64,000 nucleotides of DNA. Origin: G965222335 sp965222335. Its GTDB lineage: Bacteria; Pseudomonadota; Gammaproteobacteria; Pseudomonadales; Halieaceae. This document shows, piece by piece, positions 25,732-33,610 of the stretch. Each line of letters opens with the position of its first letter. The stretch's first letter is position 1. The notes under the pieces are model-generated. The model had not been told where the DNA came from. It searched no databases and was given only the letters and a program-made list of their open reading frames with translations. Where the stretch lies: positions 2,852,001 to 2,916,000 of the forward strand of contig OZ244944.1 of NCBI GenBank assembly GCA_965222335.1, given 5' to 3'. The position numbers and the translations under genes were made by a program.

Positions 25732-25737
25732 AGTATA
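25732..25737 (-). promoter_or_regulatory. Candidate -10 box of ssrA
   Basis: TATACT on the minus strand lies 14 bases before the mature tmRNA 5' end. This fits a short leader removed by RNase P. A clear -35 is not seen. Confidence 0.5.
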
Positions 25738-25847
25738 CATCAACTGCGCTTCCTTTGACCGCGCGCGGGCAAAAAGTTCCCCGTTGCCGCCTTGAAGGCG
25801 GGCTGGGGCTTGCTATAGGGTTAGGGCTTTCCAGAGCGGGAGAGACC

Positions 25848-26912
25848 ATGGCAACCACCTATTCGGCGAGTGACCTGAGGGAGTTTTCCAGCCGCCTGTT
25901 TGAGCATGCGGGGCTGGCGCCTGAGCGGGCGCGAGTGCTGGCCGAGGTCTTTCTGGAAGCCGACCTGATGGGCTTCACGACCCATGGCATGAACCGGGTG
26001 CCGCACAACATCCGCTGGCTGCTGGACGGTGAAAGTCGCGCCCACGGCGATCCGCTGGTGCTGGTGGACCGGGGCAACCTGTTCAACTGGGACGCCAATT
26101 TCCTGCCTGGCCCCTGGGTGGTACAGCAGGCCCTGGACACCGCGCTCAACCGGGTGGAAGAGCACGGCGTGGTCACCGCCACCATTCGTCGCAGCCAGCA
26201 TATTGCCTGCCTCGCCGCCTATCTGCCGCGGGTGATCGAGGCGGGCTACGCGGTGTGGATGACCTGCTCCACCCCCTCGGAAAACACGGTTTCGGCCCAC
26301 GGCGGGATCGACCCGGTATTCTCAGCCAATCCCATCGCCATGGGTGCCCCGGGGGAGGAGGTGCCGCTGCTGTTCGACATCAGCATGTCCATCACTGCCG
26401 GCGGCTACGTGGCCAGGGCGGCACGTGAGGGCAAGCGCCTGCCGGAGCCCTGTTTGCGGGACAGTCGGGGACAAGTGACCGATGATCCGGCGGCCCTGGA
26501 CGCGGGCGGCAGTATTTTGCCGATCGGCGGCGCCGGCCACGGTTACAAGGGGGCGGCCCTGTCCATGCTCACGGAACTGTTGAGCATGGCTCTGGGTGGT
26601 TACGGCAGGGCGGATGCCGCGGCTGCCGGCGATGGTGAGGCCAACTCGGCATTCCTGCAGGTTATCGATCCGGGCGCATTCACTACGCCAGAGAATTTCC
26701 GGCGCCAGCTGGCCGCCATGCAGCAACTGTGCGAGCAGAGCGTCGTGGCGGAGGGCGCGCCACCGGTGCGTTTCCCGGGACGGCGCGCCTGGGAATCCCG
26801 GCAGCGGCAGCTGGCGGAGGGCGTGGAACTCTATCCCACGATCCTGCAGGACCTCGCGCCCTGGGCCGAGCGTTTCGGCATCGATTTGCCGGCGCCCAGC
26901 GGCCCGCATTAA
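25848..26912 (+). CDS. Ldh_2-family malate/lactate dehydrogenase-like oxidoreductase
   Basis: A 354-residue NAD(P)-dependent oxidoreductase of the Ldh_2 family (MdhL, ComC, AllD, YiaK, DpkA), which reduce 2-keto acids or related imines. THGMNRVP contains the catalytic His, RRSQHIACLAAY corresponds to the family's second His motif, and VFSANPIAMGAP lies in the nucleotide-binding region. GGAGHGYKGAALSMLTELLS is the conserved C-terminal helix. ATG 25848 follows GGGAGAG. It lies about 90 bases before an amidohydrolase gene and may serve the same amino-acid-derived substrate, but this is inference. Confidence 0.85.
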   Translation: MATTYSASDLREFSSRLFEHAGLAPERARVLAEVFLEADLMGFTTHGMNRVPHNIRWLLDGESRAHGDPLVLVDRGNLFNWDANFLPGPWVVQQALDTALNRVEEHGVVTATIRRSQHIACLAAYLPRVIEAGYAVWMTCSTPSENTVSAHGGIDPVFSANPIAMGAPGEEVPLLFDISMSITAGGYVARAAREGKRLPEPCLRDSRGQVTDDPAALDAGGSILPIGGAGHGYKGAALSMLTELLSMALGGYGRADAAAAGDGEANSAFLQVIDPGAFTTPENFRRQLAAMQQLCEQSVVAEGAPPVRFPGRRAWESRQRQLAEGVELYPTILQDLAPWAERFGIDLPAPSGPH

Positions 26913-27004
26913 CCCGACTTGGCCTGATTTAACCCTGTCGCCCCGCGGGTCGCTTGACTAGACTTCTGCCCATGATTTGACCCGCGTTTGCGGCGGAGGA
27001 AGCG

Positions 27005-28786
27005 ATGCAGTTCGACCTGAAAATTATCAACGGTGCCGTGTATGACGGCGAGGGCAACGACCCGTCTGCGACCAACATCGGGGTCAAGGACGGCGTGATC
27101 ATCGAGATCGGCGCCTGCGAGGGCGAAGCCGCCGAGGTGATCGACGCCGCAGGCAAGATTGTCACCCCGGGTTTTATCGACCTGCACACGCACTATGATG
27201 GCCAGGTGTCCTGGGACGCGGATATGCAGCCCAGCGTCAATCACGGCGTCAGCACCGTGGTGATGGGCAGCTGCGGCGTGGGCTTTGCGCCGGTGCGAGC
27301 CGGTGACCGCGACAAGCTGATTCGCCTCATGGAGGGCGTGGAAGACATCCCCGGCACGGCCCTGGCGGAAGGCATCAGCTGGGACTGGGAGACCCTGCCC
27401 GAGTACATGGATGCCCTGGACGCCAAACCCCACAGCATTGACTACGCGGTACAGGTCACCCACGACCCCCTGCGGGTGTACGTCATGGGCGACCGTGCGG
27501 TGTTCAACGAAAAGGCGACCGCCGCGGATATCGCCGAGATGCGACGCCTGGCTCGCGAGGCGCTGGAAGCCGGCGCTATCGGCTTCTCTACCGGTCGTTC
27601 CGATGTCCATCGCAGTGCCGACGGTGAATGGACGCCGTCTTCCGAGGCCACCACGGAGGAACTCGAGGGCATCGCCAAAGCTTTCGACGGGCTGTCCCAC
27701 GGTGTCCTGCAGGCGGTGAACGACTTCAACCTCGAGCGCGAGGGCGATATGTTTGATGAGGAGTTCGACATCATCGAAAATTTCGCCCGTGCCGCCAACG
27801 GCCGGCCCTTCTCGCTGTCGCTGATGCAGCGGGACTTTGCCCCGGACCAGTGGCTGCGCATCATCGACCGCGCCGAGAAGGCGGCGGGCCAGGGGCTGAA
27901 CATGCGCCTGCAGACTGCGCCGCGCGGGATCGGTGTGACCGTTGGTCTGCAGTGCACCTTCCACCCCTTTATCGGCTTCCCTAGCTACAAGCGTATCTGT
28001 CATTTGCCCCTTGCAGAGCGGGTGGCGCAGATGCGCGACCCCGCGTTCAAGGCGCAGCTGTTGAGCGAGGAGTCGGAGCCGGTGGCAGGTGACGGTACGC
28101 CGGTGCCGCCGATCGCCGATGCCCTGCTGGCGGCGGTAGACTTTGTGGCCAGCAAGACCTTCCGCCTGGGCGATAACCCGGATTACGAGCAGACCGCCGA
28201 CACCTCGGTGCTGCAGATGGCCCAGGACAAGGGCGTGCCCACCCTGGAGATGATCTACGACCTGATGCTGGAGAACGACGGCAAGGAGCTGCTGTACTTC
28301 CCCATCTACAATTACACCGAGATGAACTACGACAACGTACACCGCATGATGCAGCACCCGCTTTCCATCATGGGCCTGTCGGATGGCGGCGCCCATGTCG
28401 GCACCATCTGCGACTCCAGCTTCCCGACCTACCTGCTCAGCTACTGGACCCGGGACCGCACGCGAGGCGCGCGGCTGGAGCTCAGCGATGCGGTGCGGCG
28501 CCTGACCTCGGATATCGCCGATTACTGTGGCATGAGTGATCGCGGTCGGCTCAAGGTGGGGCTGAAAGCCAATATCAATGTGATCGACATGCAGGCTCTA
28601 CGCCTGCATGCCCCGCACATGGAGCAGGACCTGCCCGCCGGCGGTCAGCGCCTGCTGCAGGAGGCCACGGGTTACCGCGCGGTGATCGTCGCCGGCGAGC
28701 TGGTGCTGGAGAATGACCAGTTGACCGGGCGCTATCCCGGGCGCCTGCTGCGCGTAAACCAGCTGGCGCTGGAGTCCGCCGCCTGA
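27005..28786 (+). CDS. D-aminoacylase / N-acyl-D-amino-acid deacylase family amidohydrolase
   Basis: A 593-residue amidohydrolase with the metal motif DLHTHYDGQVSWD near residue 60. GSCGVGFAPVR (about 90-100) holds the Cys ligand typical of D-aminoacylases, and FSTGRSDVHRSADGEW and LSDGGAHVGTICD are further family blocks, the latter with the catalytic Asp. These zinc enzymes remove acyl groups from N-acyl-D-amino acids, although marine homologues are often of unknown specificity. GGAGGA upstream supports ATG 27005. The gene is followed closely by a TauE/SafE permease and may form an operon with it. Confidence 0.87.
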   Translation: MQFDLKIINGAVYDGEGNDPSATNIGVKDGVIIEIGACEGEAAEVIDAAGKIVTPGFIDLHTHYDGQVSWDADMQPSVNHGVSTVVMGSCGVGFAPVRAGDRDKLIRLMEGVEDIPGTALAEGISWDWETLPEYMDALDAKPHSIDYAVQVTHDPLRVYVMGDRAVFNEKATAADIAEMRRLAREALEAGAIGFSTGRSDVHRSADGEWTPSSEATTEELEGIAKAFDGLSHGVLQAVNDFNLEREGDMFDEEFDIIENFARAANGRPFSLSLMQRDFAPDQWLRIIDRAEKAAGQGLNMRLQTAPRGIGVTVGLQCTFHPFIGFPSYKRICHLPLAERVAQMRDPAFKAQLLSEESEPVAGDGTPVPPIADALLAAVDFVASKTFRLGDNPDYEQTADTSVLQMAQDKGVPTLEMIYDLMLENDGKELLYFPIYNYTEMNYDNVHRMMQHPLSIMGLSDGGAHVGTICDSSFPTYLLSYWTRDRTRGARLELSDAVRRLTSDIADYCGMSDRGRLKVGLKANINVIDMQALRLHAPHMEQDLPAGGQRLLQEATGYRAVIVAGELVLENDQLTGRYPGRLLRVNQLALESAA

Positions 28787-28829
28787 ACCGCGTCTGTAGC
28801 GGCGGGAGTGCAGCCAGGTCTGGAGCGTA

Positions 28830-29594
28830 ATGCTGGATCCGTTGCAGGCGCTGTTCGTCCACATCAGCCTGTCGCAGTTGCTCGTGGTGTGGGCGGTGGT
28901 GGTATTCGCCGCGATCATGCGCGCTTTCACCGGCTTCGGCTTCGCCCTGGCGGCGGTGCCGGTGTTCTCCCTGTTCATGCCGCCGACGCAAGCGGTGGTA
29001 CTGAGCGCGTCTCTTACCCTGGCGGTGAGCCTGCTCACCCTGCGCTCCTACTGGGGCAGGTACCCCCTGCGGCCGATGCTGCCGCTCTTGCTCGCCGCCA
29101 TGCTGGGCACCATTTTTGGTGCGAACCTTTTGGGGGCGATTTCACCGGACGTGTTCCGCCTGTGGATAGGCCTCACGGTGATCGCGGCCTCGGTGCTGCT
29201 GACCCTGTACCGGCCACTGCCGCGGCCGCGCGGTACCTTCCTGGCGGCGGTGACCGGCGCCGCCTCGGGGCTGTTGAATGGCGCCTTTGCGATTCCCGGG
29301 CCACCGCTGATCATCTACGCCATGGCCACCGTGCGCGAACCCGAACGGGCGCGCGCCCTGTTGATGACCTTTTTCCTGTTTGCCGCGGTGATTGCCCTGG
29401 CGTCCTATGCGGCGTCCGGGTTTATCACCGCGGCCTCGCCCTGGCTGTTCCTGCTCGCCCTGCCGGCCATGCTATTGGGGGACAAGCTGGGGTTTTATCT
29501 CTTCATGCGCCACGGTAACGCCCTGTACCGGCGAGTGGCACTGGTCATGTTGTTTGCGGTGGGGATTACGATTACCCTGCGCGCCCTGTGGTAG
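28830..29594 (+). CDS. TauE/SafE-family sulfite/anion exporter
   Basis: A 254-residue membrane protein with about eight hydrophobic segments and the family pattern: FAAIMRAFTGFGFALAAVP in the first half and TGAASGLLNGAFAIPGPPLII in the second. TauE/SafE proteins move sulfite, sulfoacetate or other organic anions across the inner membrane. GGAG lies 5 bases before ATG 28830. It starts 44 bases after the amidohydrolase and may transport a product of that enzyme; this is context only. Confidence 0.85.
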   Translation: MLDPLQALFVHISLSQLLVVWAVVVFAAIMRAFTGFGFALAAVPVFSLFMPPTQAVVLSASLTLAVSLLTLRSYWGRYPLRPMLPLLLAAMLGTIFGANLLGAISPDVFRLWIGLTVIAASVLLTLYRPLPRPRGTFLAAVTGAASGLLNGAFAIPGPPLIIYAMATVREPERARALLMTFFLFAAVIALASYAASGFITAASPWLFLLALPAMLLGDKLGFYLFMRHGNALYRRVALVMLFAVGITITLRALW

Positions 29595-29609
29595 GGGCGC
29601 CGGTCTGCG

Positions 29610-30092
29610 CTACTGCTTGACGTTGTCGCGGATGATGCGCTGCTTCTGGCGGTTCCAGTCACGCTCTTTCTGGGTGTCGCGCTTGTCGTGGCTCTGCTTG
29701 CCCTGGGCGAGTGCAATGCGCGCCTTCACCAGGTGATTCTTCCAGTAGAGCTGGGTACACACGCAGGTCTGGCCCTTCTGGCCCGTGGCGGCGAGGATCT
29801 TGGCCAGTTCCTTTTTATGCAGGAGTAATTTGCGGGTGCGGGTCGGGTCGGTCACAAAGTGCGTGGACACGGTCTCCAGCGGCGTGATTTGCGAACCGAG
29901 CAGCCACGCCTCGCCGTCCTTGATCAGTACGTAGGAATCTGTCAGTTGCGCCTTGCCCGCGCGCAGGGCCTTGACCTCCCAGCCCATCAGGGCCACGCCG
30001 GCCTCGAAAGTGTCCAGCAGGTGATAGTCAAAGGTCGCGCGTTTGTTGCGCACGATCACGTTGTCGGGCTTCTTGGGTTTCTTGCTCGCCAT
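29610..30092 (-). CDS. smpB: SsrA-binding protein
   Basis: A 160-residue SmpB, the obligate partner of tmRNA in trans-translation. Core motifs are visible: NKRATFDYHLLDTFEAGVAL, GWEVKALRAGKAQLTDSYV and LHKKELAKIL. The basic C-terminal tail (KRDTQKERDWNRQKQRIIRD) folds into a helix in the ribosomal mRNA channel. ATG 30092 gives the standard start MASKKPKK; a longer in-frame start would add 25 atypical residues. It lies 4.4 kb from ssrA on the same strand. A TATAAT box lies only 8 bases upstream. Confidence 0.96.
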   Translation of the reverse strand: MASKKPKKPDNVIVRNKRATFDYHLLDTFEAGVALMGWEVKALRAGKAQLTDSYVLIKDGEAWLLGSQITPLETVSTHFVTDPTRTRKLLLHKKELAKILAATGQKGQTCVCTQLYWKNHLVKARIALAQGKQSHDKRDTQKERDWNRQKQRIIRDNVKQ

Positions 30093-30099
30093 GGCGCGC

Positions 30100-30105
30100 A
30101 TTATA
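30100..30105 (-). promoter_or_regulatory. Candidate -10 box of smpB
   Basis: TATAAT on the minus strand ends 7 bases before the smpB ATG, so a transcript from it would begin at or within a base or two of the start codon. Either smpB is expressed leaderless from this box or the match is fortuitous. Confidence 0.35.
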
Positions 30106-30176
30106 CGGACAAGGGCGGTGCTCGAAAGGTGAATCTTTCCCTTTTCACCTCCGGGGTGCTGGGGCAATCTAGCGGC

Positions 30177-31550
30177 ATGTTAAATCGCCTGCTTGAGGGC
30201 GTCGTCGGACGCCGCACGACGTTGCCCCAGTGGCGCTCGCGCATGACTTTTGTCCTGGCCCTCGCGGCCTCGGCGGTGGGCGTGGGCAATCTCTGGCGCT
30301 TCTCCTACCTGGTGGGTGAGCACGGCGGAGCCGCCTTCATTCTGCTTTACCTGCTGTGCCTGTTTGTCCTGGGGGTGCCGGTGATGGTGGCCGAGGTGGC
30401 GCTGGGTAGCTATACCCGTGCCAGTCCGGTGATCGCCCTGCGGGACGCCGCCGACCGCTCCCTGCGTAGCCGCCTCTGGGTCTGGGTGGCGCTGCCCGCG
30501 GGTCTGGCGGCTCTCTCCCTGCTGGCGTACTACGCGATCGTCGCTGGCTGGGCGCTGGACCTGGCACGGGCGCTGCAGCAGGGGCGCTTCGCCTCCGCCA
30601 GCCTGCTGAACGCGGCGGACTACTTCCAGGCCCTGGTGCTGGACCTGCCGCGGCAGGTCTACTGGCAGAGCCTGTTCCTGCTGCTGACCGGGGCCGTGGT
30701 GGTTGCCGGCGTGCGCCGCGGCCTGGGGCTGCTGGTGTGGGTCCTCGTGCCCTTGCTGATTGCCCTGCTGGGGGTCCTGGTTCAGTTCGCCTTCGCCAAC
30801 GGTGCGCTGCCCGCTACCCGCGAATTCCTGTTTTCGGTGCAGTGGCTGGATTTCAGCTGGGCTTCACTGCGCGCGGCCATGGGCCACGCGTTCTTCACCC
30901 TGGGCGTGGGGGCAGCGGTGGGCGTGTGCTACGGCGCCTACGCGGAACAGCGGGTACCTATCGGTCGTTCGGTGATGGCGGTGGCGGTGTTCGATACCCT
31001 GGTGAGTATCGCCGCGGGGCTCGCGATTTTTCCGCTGGTGCTGGCCCAGAACCTGGTACCCACCGAGGGCCCCGGGCTGCTGTTTATTGCCGTGCCGGAG
31101 GCGTTCGGCAATACCAGCGGCGGCGAACTCTTCGGTGCGCTGTTCTTCCTGTTACTGGTGGTGGCCGCCCTCGGTGGCGCAATCGCCCTGCTGGAGACGG
31201 TAGTTTCCAGCCTCGCACAGGCCCTGGGTCTGCGACGTTTGACCGCCGTGGCCTGCGCCCTGGCGGTGAGCTGGGTGCTGGCGCTGTGGGCTGTGGAGTC
31301 CCTGGGGACCAGCGCACCGGGGCAGCACAGTTTCTTCCTGCGCCTGGACCAGGTGGTAACCGGGCTGCTGTTGCCTCTGGCGGCGCTTGGCCTCAGCCTG
31401 TTTGTGGGTTGGCGCATGCGCCGCGAACTCCTGCGCGCCCGGCTCTACCGGGAGTCGGACGCGCTCTTCGACTTCTGGTACGCATTGCTGCGCTACCTGG
31501 TGCCCCCCGCGATCCTGGGGTTAATGGCCATGGGGCTGTGGCAGCCCTGA
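30177..31550 (+). CDS. Sodium-dependent transporter, neurotransmitter:sodium symporter (NSS) family
   Basis: A 457-residue NSS (LeuT-fold) transporter. The first helix carries the signature SAVGVGNLWRFSYL with its unwound Na+/substrate site, followed by GGAAFILLYLLCLFVLGVP. There are about 11-12 hydrophobic segments. Bacterial members import amino acids or related compounds with Na+, which suits a marine cell. ATG 30177 is preceded by only a poor ribosome site; ATG 30243 would cut into the first helix region. It is divergent from smpB and is followed by a 22-bp tandem repeat array. Confidence 0.88.
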   Translation: MLNRLLEGVVGRRTTLPQWRSRMTFVLALAASAVGVGNLWRFSYLVGEHGGAAFILLYLLCLFVLGVPVMVAEVALGSYTRASPVIALRDAADRSLRSRLWVWVALPAGLAALSLLAYYAIVAGWALDLARALQQGRFASASLLNAADYFQALVLDLPRQVYWQSLFLLLTGAVVVAGVRRGLGLLVWVLVPLLIALLGVLVQFAFANGALPATREFLFSVQWLDFSWASLRAAMGHAFFTLGVGAAVGVCYGAYAEQRVPIGRSVMAVAVFDTLVSIAAGLAIFPLVLAQNLVPTEGPGLLFIAVPEAFGNTSGGELFGALFFLLLVVAALGGAIALLETVVSSLAQALGLRRLTAVACALAVSWVLALWAVESLGTSAPGQHSFFLRLDQVVTGLLLPLAALGLSLFVGWRMRRELLRARLYRESDALFDFWYALLRYLVPPAILGLMAMGLWQP

Positions 31551-31551
31551 G

Positions 31552-31689
31552 CGCTGAGGTTAAGAGCCCCTTGGCGCCCCGGATTAGAGCCTTCAGCGCC
31601 CCTGATTAGAGTCCTCAGCGCCCCGGATTAGAGCCCTCAGCGCCCCGAATTAGAGCCCTCAGCGCCCCGAATTAGAGCCCTCAGCGCAA
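31552..31689. repeat. 22-bp tandem repeat array upstream of ratA
   Basis: Six copies of a 22-bp unit with core ATTAGAGCCCTCAGCGCCCC, the first degenerate. ATTAGA recurs at 31583, 31605, 31627, 31649 and 31671, exactly 22 bases apart. The last three copies are almost identical. The array fills the gap between the NSS transporter stop and the ratA promoter region. There are no spacers, so this is not CRISPR. Confidence 0.93.
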
Positions 31690-31711
31690 GTTCGCGCTAC
31701 ACTACGCGCCT

Positions 31712-32143
31712 ATGACGCAAATTCACCGCAGCGCGCTGCTGCCCTACCGGGCCGAGCAGATTTACGATCTGGTCAATGACATTGAGTCCTACCCCTATTT
31801 TATGGATGGCTGCGTTGGCGCCCGGATTCTGCGCCGTGAGGGTCATATCACCGAGGCCCGCCTAGACCTGTCCAAGGGCGGCATCAGCCACAGCTTCAGC
31901 ACGCGCAATCACGCCGTGCCCGGGGAATCCATCCGCCTGGAACTGCTCGACGGCCCCTTTGAGCGCTTCCACGGTAGCTGGCAGTTCCACGCTCTGGGTG
32001 AGGAAGCCTGCAAGGTCAACCTGGAGCTGGAGTTTGCTGCCCAGGGCGCGGTGCTGGGGATGGCGGCAGCCCGGCTGTTTGACAAGGTCACCAATAATCT
32101 CGTCGATGCCCTGGCCGAGCGCGCGCGGCATCTGTACGGCTGA
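31712..32143 (+). CDS. ratA: RatA/PasT START-domain protein (COQ10-like)
   Basis: A 143-residue polyketide-cyclase/START-fold protein of the RatA/PasT/COQ10 family. The typical N-terminus HRSALLPYRAEQIYDLVNDIESYPYF, with FMDGCVGARIL and LDGPFERFHGSW, matches the family. Members support ubiquinone-dependent respiration; in E. coli RatA/PasT has also been linked to 70S association and persistence. It is followed after 19 bases by rnfH, the usual ratA-rnfH pair near smpB. There is no signal peptide. Confidence 0.92.
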   Translation: MTQIHRSALLPYRAEQIYDLVNDIESYPYFMDGCVGARILRREGHITEARLDLSKGGISHSFSTRNHAVPGESIRLELLDGPFERFHGSWQFHALGEEACKVNLELEFAAQGAVLGMAAARLFDKVTNNLVDALAERARHLYG

Positions 32144-32162
32144 AGGGAGCTAACGAGCGCCG

Positions 32163-32471
32163 ATGACGGAACCCGCATTATTGAATGTTGAAGTCGCTTA
32201 TGCCCTGCCGGAGAAGCAGGCGATCGTGCCCCTGCAGGTCGCCGAGGGCACCACGGCGATAGCTGCAGTGCATCAGTCCCGCATTGCCGAGCGCTTTGAG
32301 GGCCTGGATCCCGACAGCGCCAAGCTGGGAATCTTTGGCAAGGCGGTGGGGCCGCAGACGCCCCTGAGTGAAGGTGACCGGGTGGAGATTTACCGGCCGC
32401 TTGTCGCCGACCCCAAGGAGGTGCGCAAGGAGCGTGCAGCGCGCGCGAAAGCGCGGCGGGATGAAGAGTAG
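32163..32471 (+). CDS. rnfH: RnfH family protein (PasI-like)
   Basis: A 102-residue ubiquitin-fold protein of the RnfH/PasI family. LNVEVAYALPEKQAIVPLQV opens the domain and LGIFGKAVGPQTPLSEGDRVEIYRPL is its C-terminal signature. A basic tail (KEVRKERAARAKARRDEE) ends the protein. It is usually encoded directly after ratA, as here, with GGAG upstream. The molecular role is uncertain; an antitoxin role was proposed for PasI but is not general. Confidence 0.93.
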   Translation: MTEPALLNVEVAYALPEKQAIVPLQVAEGTTAIAAVHQSRIAERFEGLDPDSAKLGIFGKAVGPQTPLSEGDRVEIYRPLVADPKEVRKERAARAKARRDEE

Positions 32472-32477
32472 AACGAT

Positions 32478-32855
32478 TTAGCTGGTGGTGCTGTCGGTCT
32501 CGCCAGAGCCGGTTTCGGAGGCGCCGCTAGCCCAGGCCGGCAGGTAGTCGCCGGTCACGTCGACCAGGGTCTCGCCGTCAAAATGCACGGACATCCGCGC
32601 CTCGCGGATCACCTCGTCACCATTGGTCAGGATATAGGGGTAATCCCAGCGGGAGGGGTTGAAGGTGTCTTCCACCAGCGGCGTGCCCAGGATGAAGCGT
32701 ACCTGGCGACGGCTCATGCCGGGCTGCAGCTGGTCGACCATTTCCTGGGTGACGATGTTGCCCTGCTCGACATTGATCTTGTAGACCCCCGGGAAGCCCA
32801 GGAAGCCGCAGGCGCCCAGGGACAGGGCGATCAGCAGAGTGGCGAGGTGGCGCAT
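32478..32855 (-). CDS. bamE: Outer membrane protein assembly factor BamE
   Basis: A 125-residue outer-membrane lipoprotein of the BAM complex, which inserts beta-barrel proteins. The signal has lipobox LGAC (Cys16). The SmpA/OmlA domain is clear: GFPGVYKINVEQGNIVTQEM, then LQPGMSRRQVRFILGTPLVED and WDYPYIL. The C-terminus is a short Ser/Gly/Glu/Thr-rich tail (SGASETGSGETDSTTS) that is probably disordered. It is convergent with rnfH and divergent from fur, the standard arrangement in gammaproteobacteria. Confidence 0.94.
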   Translation of the reverse strand: MRHLATLLIALSLGACGFLGFPGVYKINVEQGNIVTQEMVDQLQPGMSRRQVRFILGTPLVEDTFNPSRWDYPYILTNGDEVIREARMSVHFDGETLVDVTGDYLPAWASGASETGSGETDSTTS

Positions 32856-32890
32856 GGGGTTTGAACTTCCACTTACGTAACAGGGGTGGC

Positions 32891-32896
32891 ATCATA
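32891..32896 (-). promoter_or_regulatory. Candidate -10 box of bamE
   Basis: TATGAT on the minus strand lies in the 75-base bamE-fur divergent region, about 35 bases from the bamE ATG. The -35 (near TTCTCG) is poor. A short inverted repeat, GGGGTGG/CCCCCAC, surrounds it. No obvious Fur box is present. Confidence 0.35.
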
Positions 32897-32930
32897 CCCC
32901 CACTGAAACACAACGAGAACCCCTCCCACC

Positions 32931-33347
32931 ATGGCCGTCGAAAATCAGGAGCTGCGCAAAGCGGGTCTGAAAGTGACCCTGCCGCGCGTAAAAATTCTCC
33001 AGATCCTGGAATCCACCGGCGAAACCACCGAGCACCTGAGCGCCGAGGATGTCTACCGTGCGCTACTGGACGCGGGTGAGGACGTCGGCCTGGCCACCGT
33101 CTACCGGGTCCTGACCCAGTTCGAGACCGCGGGTCTGGTAACCCGGCATAATTTCGAGACCGGGCATTCGGTGTTTGAGCTGGCCCGGGGCGAGCACCAT
33201 GACCACATGGTCTGCGTCTCCACCGGCGATGTGGTCGAGTTCAATGACCCGGTGATTGAGCGTCGGCAAAAAGAAATCGCCGAAGAGCACGGTTACGAGA
33301 TCGTCGACCACTCCCTGGTCCTCTACGTGCGCAAGCGCAAGGACTAA
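32931..33347 (+). CDS. fur: Ferric uptake regulator
   Basis: A 138-residue Fur repressor that binds DNA when loaded with Fe2+. The winged helix contains KVTLPRVKILQILE, LSAEDVYRAL and the recognition helix VGLATVYRVLTQFETAGLV. The metal sites are in HNFETGHSVFEL, GEHHDHMVCVSTGDVVEF and EEHGYEIVDHSLVLYV. It has a single Cys in the HHDHMVC motif, as in pseudomonad Fur, and lacks the later C-terminal Cys pair. The ATG directly follows a CTCCCACC stretch with no strong ribosome site. Confidence 0.95.
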   Translation: MAVENQELRKAGLKVTLPRVKILQILESTGETTEHLSAEDVYRALLDAGEDVGLATVYRVLTQFETAGLVTRHNFETGHSVFELARGEHHDHMVCVSTGDVVEFNDPVIERRQKEIAEEHGYEIVDHSLVLYVRKRKD

Positions 33348-33368
33348 CCTCCCCCCTTCCCTGAAAAA

Positions 33369-33525
33369 GGGGCACGGATACCCGCTTCCCCCCGCCCGTC
33401 AGTAAAATTGGGGACGGATACCTAATTCGAGCCGGGACCCGCCTGTGGAAAATGGGGACGGATACCAGATTCCGGCCCCAGACCCGCTTTTTGCCATCAC
33501 ATTAATTGGTATCCGTCCCCAATTT
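33369..33525. repeat. REP-like GGGGACGGATACC repeat cluster
   Basis: Three direct copies (33369-33383, as GGGGCACGGATACCC; 33408-33422; 33453-33466) and one inverted copy (33508-33525) of a GGGGACGGATACC motif lie between fur and the P450 gene. Copies 2 and 4 form a perfect 18-bp inverted repeat (33405-33422 with 33508-33525). Similar short motifs in other bacteria accompany REP-associated transposases; none is encoded here. Confidence 0.85.
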
Positions 33526-33526
33526 C

Positions 33527-33537
33527 GGGGGGGGGGG
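33527..33537. repeat. 11-base poly-G tract
   Basis: Eleven consecutive G directly follow the inverted REP-like copy and lie 11 bases upstream of the candidate -35 of the P450 promoter. Such tracts are prone to slipped-strand length changes. Confidence 0.85.
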
Positions 33538-33548
33538 TAAAGTTGCAC

Positions 33549-33577
33549 TTGTGAGTAATCTTGCGCAGATGTATATT
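33549..33577 (+). promoter_or_regulatory. Candidate promoter of the P450 gene
   Basis: TTGTGA (33549-33554) and TATATT (33572-33577) are 17 bases apart, a good sigma-70 arrangement. The transcript would start near 33584, leaving a leader of about 27 bases with CAGGGA before the ATG. Confidence 0.5.
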
Positions 33578-33610
33578 CTTGCCATCAAATTTTGTGCAGG
33601 GAGTTTTGCC

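Noticed and set aside
24951..31689. CRISPR array candidates at the 49-bp and 22-bp repeats
   Set aside because: Both arrays are head-to-tail with no unique spacers, and no cas gene is in the window.
32856..32930. A Fur box for autoregulation between bamE and fur
   Set aside because: No stretch resembles the 19-bp inverted GATAATGAT-type consensus closely enough to claim it.
32931..33347. Fur that seems to have lost the second Cys of its structural zinc site
   Set aside because: A single Cys in the HHDHMVC motif is, as I recall, usual for pseudomonad-type Fur, so this is not an anomaly.
33506..33610. A longer N-terminus for the P450 starting at TTG 33506
   Set aside because: It would translate the inverted repeat and poly-G tract and place the start upstream of the predicted promoter; ATG 33611 has a ribosome site and the expected P450 length.
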